From positions 1 through 64,000 of the forward strand of contig JACCGJ010000666.1 of NCBI GenBank assembly GCA_013407085.1: a stretch of 64,000 bases of DNA, written 5' to 3'. The notes under the pieces were generated by a model, which made no database searches, was not told the DNA's origin, and saw nothing but the letters and a program-made list of their open reading frames with translations. Shown here one piece after another: positions 21,770 to 32,719 of the stretch. Every line of letters begins with the position of its first letter. Position 1 is the stretch's first letter. The translations under genes were made by a program, and so were the position numbers. The stretch comes from Atriophallophorus winterbourni. Taxonomy: Eukaryota; Platyhelminthes; Trematoda; Plagiorchiida; Microphallidae.

Positions 21770-23790
21770 ACCCCACAAATGCAGCTACAACAACCAGTTT
21801 GTTATTCGGAGTAGAACTAAGAAATGGTTATCTGTTAAGCGAGAGTCTTTTGTAACTCATAAGAAGTTTGGTACGGAAGCAACTTGGAAGCGATTCAGTA
21901 AGATACGGGATGACGTCACGACTATTGTTAGAGAAGATCGCATGGAATTCCAATGTAAATTGCTCAAGAGAATGGAAAAGGATCCTAATATTCTCCACAA
22001 GATAGTCAATGAACGATCAAAGATCAAACCAGGCGTATTCTCTGTATTAACAACTAATGGATTGACTGACACTGACCAAGATACCGCCGATGCTTTAGCA
22101 AAGTTTTATTCATTTGTCTTCAATCCCAAGCGTTGTATCCCATATCAAGTTTAACCAAATTTACCACATTTCGAATTACAAAGTAAAATGACTATCAACG
22201 AATACATTGTTTGGCGGAAACTTTGTCACCTAAACGAAAAGAAGTCCCCAAGCGCATACAAAATTACCCCCGTCATACTTCGCAGGTGTCGCGTTGCTTT
22301 GACTGCTCCTCTCACTCGCATATTCAATCTCAGCTTAAATGAAGGCAAATACCACGGCGGTAGCGGTTCAGATACAGCAAAATATAGACCAGTAACGTTA
22401 CCTCCGGTGCTCTCTAAATTAATGGAACGCATTGTGACTGCACGCATAAAAGAACATTTTGAAAACCAAAACATTTTGACAGCAACACAACACGGTTTTC
22501 GAAGATTTCGTTGCTGTTTTTCTAACCTTCTTACAACGTTCGAGGATTGGGCCGAGGTACTAGATGAAGGTGAAACTGTACATGCATGGTACATCGTTAT
22601 TTTCAAAGCGCTTGATAGAGTCAACCATGACATCTTAATCAGAAAGCTCAAATCTTATGGAATAAGGGGAATATTGCTAGAGTGGATAAGGGACTATCTT
22701 ACTGATAAACACGTCCAAGTTCGTGTTAGCAGAACCTTATCTAGTAAAATAAACGTCACGAGTGGAGTTTCGCAAGGATCAGTGCTTGGACCTCTTCTAT
22801 TCTTGGTGTATATGAACGATATAGTAGAGAATATTGGATGCAACTTCATACTATTTGCCAATGATATTAAAATATGGAAACGTGTCAGGTGTGCTAATGA
22901 CTGTATGGCGTTTCAACGGGATCTAAGCATCTTATTTCGTTGATCCCAGTTAAATGTGTTACCATATAACCCTGCGAAATATAAAGTGCTGCAGCTTGGA
23001 AAATCTCTGCACCACACGTATCAGCTTGACACGCAAGTTCTCGTCTGGACTACAGCAGAAAACGATTTCGGTATCTGGGTTTAGTTTAACCTTGAGCCTA
23101 GACATCATTGCCGGATGGTTTACAATAAAGTTTGCCGTATCTTGAGTCTTCTCAAAAGAATATTCCCTATTTTTACGCCCGAAACCCTACCCCGGGTAAT
23201 TAACATGTATATACGTGCGGTTATGGAATATTCCATCCAAGCCTGGGCACCATGGCTGAGGAAGTATATCGAACTACTCGACAGGATTTATCATCGTGCT
23301 TCAAAGTTGGTCTCCCGGTTCAGAAATTTGCCTTTCAGAGAGCAAATGTTAAAACTGAACCTACACGATTTTACCCAACGGCGGATACGTAGCAACCTTA
23401 TGTTGACATTCAAAATCCTGCATTCTGTAAACCATCCCCTTAAACACTTGCTAAAGCCAAATGACCCTACTCGAACGCGAACACATTCAATGCTTTTGGC
23501 ATTCCGCATTATCGATTGGATATACGTCGTAATTTTTTCTCGGTAAGAATTTGTTTTACTTGGAACTATTTGCATGAATAAATCACACGATCAGTATATG
23601 TTGAGGTTTTCGCTTCCAAACTCGATGAGTTTATGACAAACCATGCGGTATGCGAGTGTTCCTATTTATTTTGAGATATTTCATATATTTTTTTATATAT
23701 TCCATATACCTTGTCATCCTATGGTTATTGTTAAGCGTAATGCTTTTTCTACCATAAAATTTTCTGAGTTCTGAGTTCTGAGTTCTAAAC
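21770..23790 (+). pseudogene. LINE-D-like copy, plus strand, 5'-truncated
   Basis: Frames at 21800-22143 (EFQCKLLKRMEKDPNILHKI and on), 22188-22943 (RT with YRPVTLPPVLSKLMERIV, RVNHDILIRKLKSYG, TSGVSQGSVLGPLLFLVYMN) and 23115-23546 (thumb: VMEYSIQAWAPWLRKY) make an ORF2 lacking its endonuclease. The catalytic FADD is FAND and the PQG motif reads SQG, so it is dead. The 3' end has TTCTGAG units in tandem (23762-23785). Confidence 0.83.
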
Positions 23791-23799
23791 TAAAGTTAT

Positions 23800-24440
23800 T
23801 GGTCCGGCTTTTCTGGTGTCCGACTTAACATGTAGTGATGAACCGTGTGGTGTGCTGAGGCGTTAAACAGAGTGATGCTGGATCCCTCTGAGTAGTCAGT
23901 GTCTGAGATAATAGAACATGTCAGCTGCTTATTGGTCGCCCACCGCTTGAATCGACAATTAGGTTTCGGTGTGAATTAATCAGTCCGACTCGAATTGAGC
24001 CGGACATACAACATTTTTTGATGCATTGATTTTTCCCATTAGAATGGAAACGCTGCTATCCGCTGTCTACAGATGGGGGAGTGTTTGACTTATGACAATA
24101 GGTTTGGGTGGGCTTACTCTAACATTATTAGGTGATGTTCGTTTTCTTTTTTCCATTCTGACCTTACTAATTCGACCACAGCGCTGGTCAAGAACGTAAT
24201 CTTCAGAGGTTTCGGTCCATTTCCTTTATATTTTGGCGGAAAAGTAACTCGAAAAGTGTCCACAACAACAGCTTTAGAAATATCTAGAGAACACGCAATG
24301 TAGCTTAATTGCTTGACGTCGTGCTCTACGGTTTCCTGAATCGATGCACGAGAAGTATTTTTTAGTACACGAAGTGAAAATATATTTCTTGATACCGTTT
24401 TATCCCTGGAGTTTAAGTTACACATCATTTCCCACCATAG
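23800..24440 (-). pseudogene. LINE ORF1-like fragment
   Basis: The minus frame to 24114 includes FRVTFPPKYKGNGPKPLKIT, which resembles the RPLKV-type RNA-binding core of LINE ORF1 proteins. The frame is cut at 24440 by the LTR element that follows. The rest is too broken to assign. Confidence 0.4.
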
Positions 24441-24998
24441 TGTAAGAGACATTTTAAGTGTCATGTAGCTTTGAAATTCTTCTTTTTCCTTTCTACTTCC
24501 GACTTTTATAAAATACTGATTTTTGTGACTTGAATTTGGTTTTGTTTATTATTTCTTTATAAGTGAGATGTTAAACATTGCTTTTTTTAATTGTCTTATT
24601 GGGAATCTTCATTTCACATATTGGTGAACCCTTTGTTTTAATTCATTATTTATGCAATTGTCGGACATTGTTGTTGAATTTGGTTGCCATTTTGGGCACT
24701 TGGATATTGACACCGTTTCGGGTGTCTAGTATTTGATAGACATTTTTGACGGTAATTTTATCCCTTTGCGTTCATCATTTGTCAGTCTATCTTGTCAGCA
24801 TTGGCTGAATATATTGTTGTCATTTGGAACATTTGAGCATTTTTGGCTCACATCATTTGTACAACTCGGTACAGTTGAGATTTGTCAATTGTTATTGTCT
24901 ATTGATCTTGTTAATAGAACCGTAGTAAACTCGAATCATTGTTTTGAATTGTCGAACTAAGAAACGGGTAGTCTACGTGTTAAACAGCGACTTTAGTC
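24441..24998 (+). repeat. 5' LTR, 558 bp
   Basis: It aligns end to end with 26591-27148. The shared text ends at CTTTAGTC on both sides. Confidence 0.85.
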
Positions 24999-25159
24999 TG
25001 TCAGTTTTCAAGTCGGATTGTTTATTTGCAGAAACAGAAAACTAAAATTGCTTAATTGGACAAACCCGGCAATTTGGATGTCTGCCTGTTTGAACGCGGA
25101 TCAACTGGATCTTCGTTCCGCCTTCTGTTTGTTCCTTCTCGTATTTGTCTCGAGAAAAA

Positions 25160-26357
25160 GACTATTTGGTCGGTTGAAATCGAAGCAGTATCAAATTTCA
25201 TCGATCACTGATGAACTTCGTCCTCAGGTAATGGTAAAGCTGCGCGGATTCGAAAATGAGCTCGATTCTTTTCGGACTTTGTTGAATACCTGATTACGTT
25301 CTTATTTTGTGTTTACAATCCTATTGTACATCTCTGATGCCTGACCGTTTAGGCAAGGTTAGTGCGTGGTTTGGTTAGGTACTAAAGGATGGCGTAGACG
25401 CTTTTCGGAGTCTCCATTAGTTGGTAGATATGGACTCGACTGTAGCTGTGCACCTTCTAAACGGGCACTTGAATTGGAGCCATATTTAGCTATTGCTAAT
25501 GCTACAATCTTGAAATTAACTCATGGTACCTGTCATAAACGAACATCAGGTCTACCTTGTCTTGTGGCTCACTCAGTTTTAGATGAGTTATTGGAAGAGG
25601 CCCGACGATTAATTGGCCAGTCAGAAGGCTTTGCGATTCTTGATTCGTCAATGCATAAATGTCAGGTTGCCCTCACTCTATTGGAGAGCCAGGCGGTTTT
25701 GAATGCAAGTGACACTTTGGAGTATATTGTGCATATTTTACCGGCTTCGTTCCAGCAAAAATGGGCTTATCTGAAGAACGCTGTATACTGCGAGGGATTA
25801 GAAATTACGTTTCAGCAACTCACAGACTTCGTGTCACGTCGAGCTCGTATTGATTGGAGTCGATTTGGTCAGTTGTGCAAATGTTGTCTATAGGAAGGCC
25901 TGTTAGCCTCGTTAATTGCCAAGAAATGATTTCTGTTTGTGTAAAATTAAAGGATCTTCAAGTTTATGTTTTCGGTTGTGCTCAGGAAGCGGAGTTACCT
26001 GACAGTAAATTAGCTCGGTCGGATTCTGTGATTGAATTTTCCGACACTAATTCAGATACGGTGGAAAGCAAGCCTGGCTCACCTGACACCTATTCAGCCC
26101 GGATGAATAGTAAGCCTGGTTCACATGACACTGAATCAGCCGAAATGAGGGCGACGTATGGTAGCCATGACAATCCATATCATTGGAGTAAAGTGTGTGT
26201 AAAGTGTGTACCTGAGGAGCCATTTGTGTTTCGAACTCATGATACACTAATAATATTTTGCAGATTAGATTTGTTTAATTGGCGCGACATGTTGCTGTTT
26301 TTGGATGAAATACACAAGGCTCGCTCGCGTTGGATAGCATGCATAAGCTTCTTTTAG
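25160..26357 (+). pseudogene. BEL/Pao gag-like frames
   Basis: The pieces are QISSITDELRPQVMVKLRGF (25193 onward), then 25366-25893 containing LEYIVHILPASFQQKWAYLK, a pattern typical of Pao-type Gag where a short loop L..LP...Q.KW precedes the nucleocapsid region. A third frame (25854-26357) has a CVKC pair and a repeated SKPGS.DT.SA.M motif. Stops and frameshifts separate the pieces, so no full Gag is encoded. Confidence 0.6.
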
Positions 26358-26590
26358 GAGAGTTGCAGAACCGAAGGACGTGGTGGGTCTTAGTCTAGCA
26401 CACTTTTTCCCCTATAAAAAGCCACATGTGTCCAGTGATGTTGATGCGACGTGGCGTGTGTGACTCGCCACCAAATAAAGTCACTTGCTTTATTCTATTG
26501 TCCTTTTGTTTGCTTTATGAATTGTAGGTTGTAGACACTTTAGCTAAGTTGATTACACATTTTGACTACATGGGAGAATTTGGTGGGAAG

Positions 26591-27148
26591 TGTAAGAGAC
26601 ATGTTAAATGTCATGTAGCTTTGAAATTCTTCTTTTTCCTTTCTACTTCCGAATTTTATAAAATACTGATTTTTGTGACTTGAATTTGGTTTTGTTTATT
26701 ATTTCTTTATAAGTAAGATGTTAAACCTTGCTTTTTGTAATTGTCTTATTGGAAATCTTCGTTTCACATATTGGTGAACCATTTATTTTAATTCATTATT
26801 TATGCAATTGTCGGACATTGTTGTTGAATTTGATTGCCATTTTGGGTACTTGGATATTGACACCGTTTCGGGTGTCTAGTATTTGATAGACATTTTTGAC
26901 GGTAATTTTATCCCTTTGCGTTTATCATTTGTCAGTCTATCTTGTCAGCATTGGCTGAATTTATTGTTGTCATTTGGAACATTTGAGCATTTTTGGCTCA
27001 CATCATTTGTACAACTCGGTACAGTTGAGATTTGTCAATTGTTATTGTCTATTGATCTTGGTAATAGAACCGTAGTAAACTCGAATCATTGTTTTGAATT
27101 GTCGAACTAAGAAACAGGTGGTCTACGTGTTAAACAGCGACTTTAGTC
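26591..27148 (+). repeat. 3' LTR, 558 bp
   Basis: This is the partner of 24441-24998 and directly follows the putative polypurine tract. Confidence 0.85.
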
Positions 27149-27640
27149 GTTAGACATGGTACATCGGGATATCTGGGGCAATTTGATTCGGGATCTGTAT
27201 CCGTTAGGTACGCATTCAGCAATAAGTTCTCGATGTCTGCCTCGCCTTTCAGGGTTGCCTTTACCAAGCGAGGTTGATCAATTTGAGCTGAAGTTGAGTG
27301 GCGAGTTAGACGAGTTAATTTTTTTGCGGTAACATTTCCAATTTGCATTACGTGGCAAAGTTGAATCCATTTCTCGACGTTGTGTTTTTGTTGGCAATCA
27401 AACAGGCTTTCTTCGGACTTGCTAATGTTCGTACATCTTATGTTCAACGCTTATGGGGAGTTATTTTTGCGTACCGGATAGTCAGATTTTTTCGAATTTA
27501 TTACATTTTGAGCTTGCTTTTGTGAGTAGGGTACATTAGTTTTGTAATTTACAGGTGAGGTCTCCTGTAACAGCATATCTTTGTAAGACATTTCTACTTT
27601 CGTGGTCGTGTTAACTGATAGGAGGTTTTGTTTCATTTGT
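27149..27640 (-). pseudogene. LINE ORF1-like fragment
   Basis: The minus frame reads IDQPRLVKATLKGEADIENL then LLNAYL and RYPDVP, which fits the RNA-binding core of LINE ORF1 (PRLLKV...A..L...RPDVP). It is cut at 27149 by the LTR element. A short frame upstream (27636-27451) may be its N-terminal side. Confidence 0.45.
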
Positions 27641-28589
27641 ATTTGTACCGCCGAATCGAGTTAGATTACCCTGAAGAAATACAACGCTTTTTACTCTTAT
27701 ATAAGCATCAAAATGAAATATATAACAGAAGAGATGATGTGCTTCACATCAGAACAGCTATTGGGAAACACGTGAGAACATATTTGCAAAAATGTTGAGA
27801 CTAAAATCTCTGAGTGATGAAATGATGATCGTATTCTGTCGTTACTTGCTTCATGAACTATGTTTTCAAGACGACTAAACAGATTATAATCAGTTCTGTT
27901 GTTCTTACAGGAGAATAAATTGCTTATTGAAGGAAATTCCAGATTTCGATGGAAATGTGTTACCGGTAATAATCTACTAGATGTTCATGTGATTATTTAA
28001 CCTAACTTTATCATTTTTCGAAATAAATGAGTGAATAAATTGCTAAGTGTACATGAGAGCGCTAATTGATGTGCATTTTTCTTTTTCGTAATAACAAAAA
28101 ATACGAAGAACCACTAGAAAAGCATCCAATTTGTACCATGCAGAGGCTGCTGCGCATTGTGGTTCACACTCAGAGGCAATTGAACCTATAATACCAGATA
28201 TACCTAATATACCTACACCCAAGCGATACCAGATTAAACTATTTTTCTGTGAAAAGTAAACTATTTTTGTACGGCAGCTAAGTATATGTACTATTCATAG
28301 TCGCAAACTCAAAAATAGCTATAAGAATTCATGCAAAAACATATTTCCCCGCCGCTCACATTATTTTGAGATTTTGAATATCAGGATATATTATTCGTAC
28401 ACTTACACTTCCGTGGGGAAAAATATAAGACGTCATGGTCGATGTATTGCGGATCTTTCAAATCAAAACGTGTCTTTAATCCCTTAGACATTTATTACAC
28501 GCGTATTTTACTACATTATAATAATAGTATGAATTTAGAATTTCAAATAAATTTTATAAATATAAATGATTTATTCTCAAATATCCAAG
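27641..28589. other. AT-rich stretch, nothing identified
   Basis: No domain, tandem array or LTR pair was seen. Confidence 0.45.
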
Positions 28590-29155
28590 GCACGCTAAGT
28601 GTAACGTTTCGCACGTGAGTAACGCGTATTCCACCCGTTTCTCAGTTCGACAAGTTCAAAACAACAATTTGGATGTTATACGGTACTGTAATTAGCAACA
28701 ATTACAACAACAATAATTATACAAACCTCAACTGTATATGAACGTACAGCAAACAGTGGAGTCAAAATACTCCAGAATCAATTATATCAAATGCAAGCAA
28801 GTTCAATGACGACCAAAGTTGCCATCCAAAATGTCTATCAAAGACAAGACACCCAAAAGAGGTGTCAAAATACAAGCCAATTACAAGTGCCCCAAATGGC
28901 AACCAAATTCAACAACAATGACCGACAATGACCGAAACGAAAAAATAAAACAAATAATTGACCAAAGGCATGTAAAGAGAAGATTTACAATAGCAAGTTT
29001 TAAATAACAAAAGGAATGTTTTTCATCAAATACAGCATAAATATAAAATACCGGAAAATATAATCAACAAAATTTTAAATTCTGGAAATTAATTTGAAAT
29101 GAATGGTTAAGATGAAGGAAAAGGAAGAATTTCATAAAGTTGCATCTTACACTAA
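28590..29155 (-). mobile_element. Diverged solo LTR of the BEL/Pao-type family
   Basis: The reverse complement follows the 558-bp LTR from end to end. Matching landmarks are CCCGTTTCTCAGTTCGAC at the 28640 side, AAATGTCTATCAAAGACAAG at 28830, GGCAACCAAATTCAACAACA at 28899, and AAGAATTTCAT..AGTTGCA..TCTTACA at 29125-29152. Identity by eye is roughly 70-75%, much lower than between the two LTRs at 24.4 and 26.6 kb. No partner LTR was found in the window. Confidence 0.75.
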
Positions 29156-30429
29156 GCATGATCAATAATTAAAACATTGTTTGTATTATTAAAGCCAGAA
29201 ATGTAGACCATCTCAAGGTCAATTGCGCAGTTGAAATTATATGTTCGTTAAAATAACGATCGTAAACGGTAATTAATCATTTTTACAGAAATTCGAAATG
29301 TTAGCTGCTTTTCACAGAATAAAATTTTCGGATAAGGAAAAATAAATGTACAAAATAGTATTGAATTTTGAAGTATGTGACAATCGAATATATGGGAAAT
29401 CGCATATAAGCTGTTTAGTTGAAATTGATTAATCGAAATATATGTCTGTTTTGAATAAAAGATGTATTTATTGCAGGTCATCGTAAAATATTCGCTGCGG
29501 CATGGTGGTATCGTCTATGGGATAGTTTTTTCACGTGTGATGTGAACGAGGTTAACAAAGCCAAATATGTACAATCGTCAATAAATACTAAAGATTAATT
29601 GTCCTGGTAAATTTTACGTTCTTTAAAATAATAATGGTAACCAGAATTTATTCATATTAACGGAATTTTCCATTTGTGAGCAATTATTGTACGGAATAAA
29701 AAGATAAAAAATAATTTTATACTTGGATATCCAAAGCATGCTTATCCTGATCAATAATTGCCAAACTTTTGGTATAATCAATGTTTGGTATGTACAATCG
29801 CGAATATATTCTCAAGGTATTTCTGTAGCGAAACTTTAACTGATGGTTTTGATTGGAAGACGTATTTCTCTTTTGGTTTAGTAGAAGATTCAGTGCTTCA
29901 GTGTGATATCATGCATGGGTCCGTTTTGTTGACGTGGATGTAACCGAAGTAATCTGGAAGTTAAATACTAAACGCATAAGTGAATTTTCAATATGCAAGT
30001 TGCAAAACTGATATCTCTACCATTACCCATGAATGAATATATTTCTACTAGCGAGATATCTAGGTGGATAAGTTTAGTTAATTTACTCACAATTAGGAAC
30101 AAAGATAGATGTTATTTAAAATCACATAAATAGGCGCAAATTCTTATGGTTTTCGGGAAAAAATTACAGAGTTTAGAATACTTATTCAGGTAAAAGATTT
30201 TCCTTTATTTCTTGCTGAATTTTGGTAGTTTCACTATGTTATATCGGTTTCTTAAATTATACCTAGAATCTTGTCGGAAGCTAATAGAAGAATGTACATC
30301 TATATTATCAGATATAATTCTGAAAAACAGTATTAGGTTTTGTTTAATTTTGGCATTAGTTTCTTACACTTTTCTCGATATGATTGATTCGAGCTATTCC
30401 CAATGATTGATTTGGTAAGAATACGTTAA
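29156..30429. other. Unassigned AT-rich stretch
   Basis: Only short frames are present, none with a recognisable domain. It probably holds decayed LINE material. Confidence 0.4.
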
Positions 30430-31060
30430 CTTTTAGAACACGTGCATATCGGTTTTGTTTATGCTGCTATATATTACATTACAGTAATCAAAGGGAGGTA
30501 TAGTGAAAAGTTTATAAAGTTCGAAATTACAGTGTGAGACAGTGAGGAACTTATGTATAATAATACTCTGCTTCGCTTTTGAGAGTACGTTATGCATATG
30601 ATCGTTGAAAAAAGCGATGCAGAATATCTGAACCAAAGTTCACATGTGCTACCGATCATTTGAATGTCTTACTATAAAAAAGTATCGATCTATCAAGTAT
30701 ATAACATCTTGAAAGCATAACTTTATATTTGTCTACAGACAATAAGATATTATTAATTTAACCGTAGTTGAATAATGGAGCCAATTCTTTGTTTAGTCTA
30801 GCGATGTCAGTTTATCTTTTTAAAATGGGAAAGAAATGACAACTTTCATATCGTCCGCAAACTATGAGTTATGACTGTATTTATATCGTGTAAATATAGA
30901 AAACATATAATGGACCTAAATACCTGCCAGTACCAAGCAACTTCGGAACGGCAGGTGAGGCGATCTGTGAACATTGACCACAACGCTGTATGTGCGATCT
31001 GTAGGAAAGAGGTTATCGAAAAGGGAATATGACTATCTATTCCATATGAATTCTGCTTTC
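30430..31060 (-). pseudogene. LINE-C RT fragment (active site to thumb)
   Basis: The minus strand reads FADDMKVVISFPF near 30870-30830, then KAKQSIIIHKFLTVSHCNFE and IPPFDYCNVIYSSINKTDMH (30570-30433), the thumb pattern that follows RT in CR1-like elements. Stops and frameshifts interrupt it. It probably belongs to the same element as the endonuclease pieces up to 34690. Confidence 0.65.
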
Positions 31061-31109
31061 ATATTAACCGTTTATTTGGTACTGTTTTAAAAGCTTCAGT
31101 TATACCGAA

Positions 31110-32715
31110 GAATACAATTATGCCAGTTCAACCATTTTATATTGAGCTTTTGATGCAGTCTAAGTATTCTAACTGGCAGGTGATGTAGGAACTTCTGTTA
31201 AAAAAGCCGTGCTGCGAAATAGAAAACGATACTAGGTTGAAGATATTCTGGTATCGTTTCCTTTGCATGTTTCTATAATAAATAAATAAATGAATAAATA
31301 AATAAATAAGAAACATAAATTATAACAGCTGTGTGGCTTATCGATCGGGAGTCCGTAACTAACTGTTTTGAGCCTGATTTGAATCTGGATATAAAAATTG
31401 AGTGTTTCCATTCACATGGAAAGATACCAGATTCGATAGATGCGTCCAGCAAAAAAAGTTGAATTATTTGCTACCCATTTTGCATAGGACTGTAGGTATG
31501 CCTGCTATATAAGGTTTAAGACTGGCAGTTGCTTGCTGAAAGAATTGACATATGTCACTCATATTTATACTCAGAGTAATCGGTGTACCAGTCGCGGAAG
31601 TTGACTGGTTTAATAAATGTATTTTGGCTTGTTGTAGGTAGAGTAAAAGTATAGGAGGAATTCTTCACAGATAACATCGGGGAAACAAATGAATTTTTAG
31701 TGGACCCAAAATAAGTCTGCACTACACACAATACAACAAAAGTAGAATGAACTCACTAAAAGACCAAAGGAGCAAGTGTCCAAAGAAAGTTTCGTGAAGA
31801 AGTAAAAACGATTCGAAGAAGAGCGAAAATCTCGTGCTTTTCCTAATCAAAAAATGTAGCTTCTATTATTAGTTTATTTTCTGGGCTTTCGTTAATTTTG
31901 TATGCTCAATGACGTTATATGTAGCCTGCGAAAATAACTCTTTATTTTTTGAATGAAATGTTAAAAAGACCGTTGTGAAATCACTAGAGAGAAGGATCAT
32001 CTCCAGTATTCTGTACTAATTAATTTTGAAATTATTTTCAAGTTATTATGGATGTTGCTGTGCCTAACATGAGATGTCTTCGAAGAGTTGGCAGAAAAAG
32101 TGGCGCATAATATGTTTGAAAATAATATTTTATGGTCACCGTTGAAGAACAATGGAAATACATCCTGGTTAGCTGGGGACAGGTTCGAGTTGAGAATAGA
32201 ACTAGGATAAAATCATTTCTAGTAGGTTGGTCAATAAATTGCCTAAATCCAATCAAGTCTAGCGTTTTGATAAAAGGTGAGTAGCAACTGTGATGTGCAG
32301 GATCGTACCAGGTTAACTTTGGCATTTTGAAGTCGCCAGCAATGATTTTTTTATTGCGCGTGGTGTAAAGATGCTTCAATAAACGCATGAGTTAAAGAAG
32401 AGATGGAGATGGTTGTAGATAATGAATAATACATGCAATCTATTAAGAGATCTAAAGATGTTAATACAATCCATGTTGAGTCTTTGAGTTATGATAGACA
32501 ATGTAAAGTAAAGGTGTCAGCCGTAAACCTGGAATGAACATAGATAAGAGTACGGACACCACGTTTCAATGTTCGATTATTCCGGAATGTCTGTTAATTT
32601 GGTACAACAAGTGTTGAGTTAAGCTAGTACTCTCGTGTCGAGGTTTCAGTAATATGTATAATGTCTAATGAGTTCGAAATCAGAAAAAATTTCGTAATTC
32701 GGATTTTATTTGCTT
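31110..32715 (-). repeat. Tandem duplication unit 1 (LINE-C endonuclease region)
   Basis: It aligns with 32720-34290 at an offset of 1575-1579. It includes TCGATCGGGAGTCCGTAACT at 31341 and the endonuclease text IIAGDFKMPKLTWYDP (32388-32038) and IIHITETST (32640). An AAAT-type microsatellite (31278-31310) is only in this unit. Confidence 0.85.
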
Positions 32716-32719
32716 TCGG

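Larger units (their letters stand above)
24441..27148 (+). mobile_element. BEL/Pao-type LTR retrotransposon lacking pol
   Basis: Direct repeats of equal length (558 bp) at 24441-24998 and 26591-27148 start TGTAAGAGAC. A purine-rich tract (GGTGGGAAG, 26582-26590) precedes the right repeat, giving plus orientation. The interior of only 1592 bp encodes gag-like frames and no protease, RT or integrase. No clear target duplication was found (CCATAG before, GTTAGA after). LTR divergence by eye is about 2-3%, so the insertion is moderately old. Confidence 0.8.

Noticed and set aside
24733..24960. 75-codon frame repeated at 26883-27110
   Set aside because: It is part of the 558-bp LTRs. No domain is seen.
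28819..29007. Lys-rich 62-codon plus-strand frame
   Set aside because: It lies in the reverse-oriented solo LTR.
31278..31310. Possible CRISPR-like or structured array in the AAAT run
   Set aside because: It is a simple tetranucleotide repeat with no spacers, in a eukaryotic LINE context.
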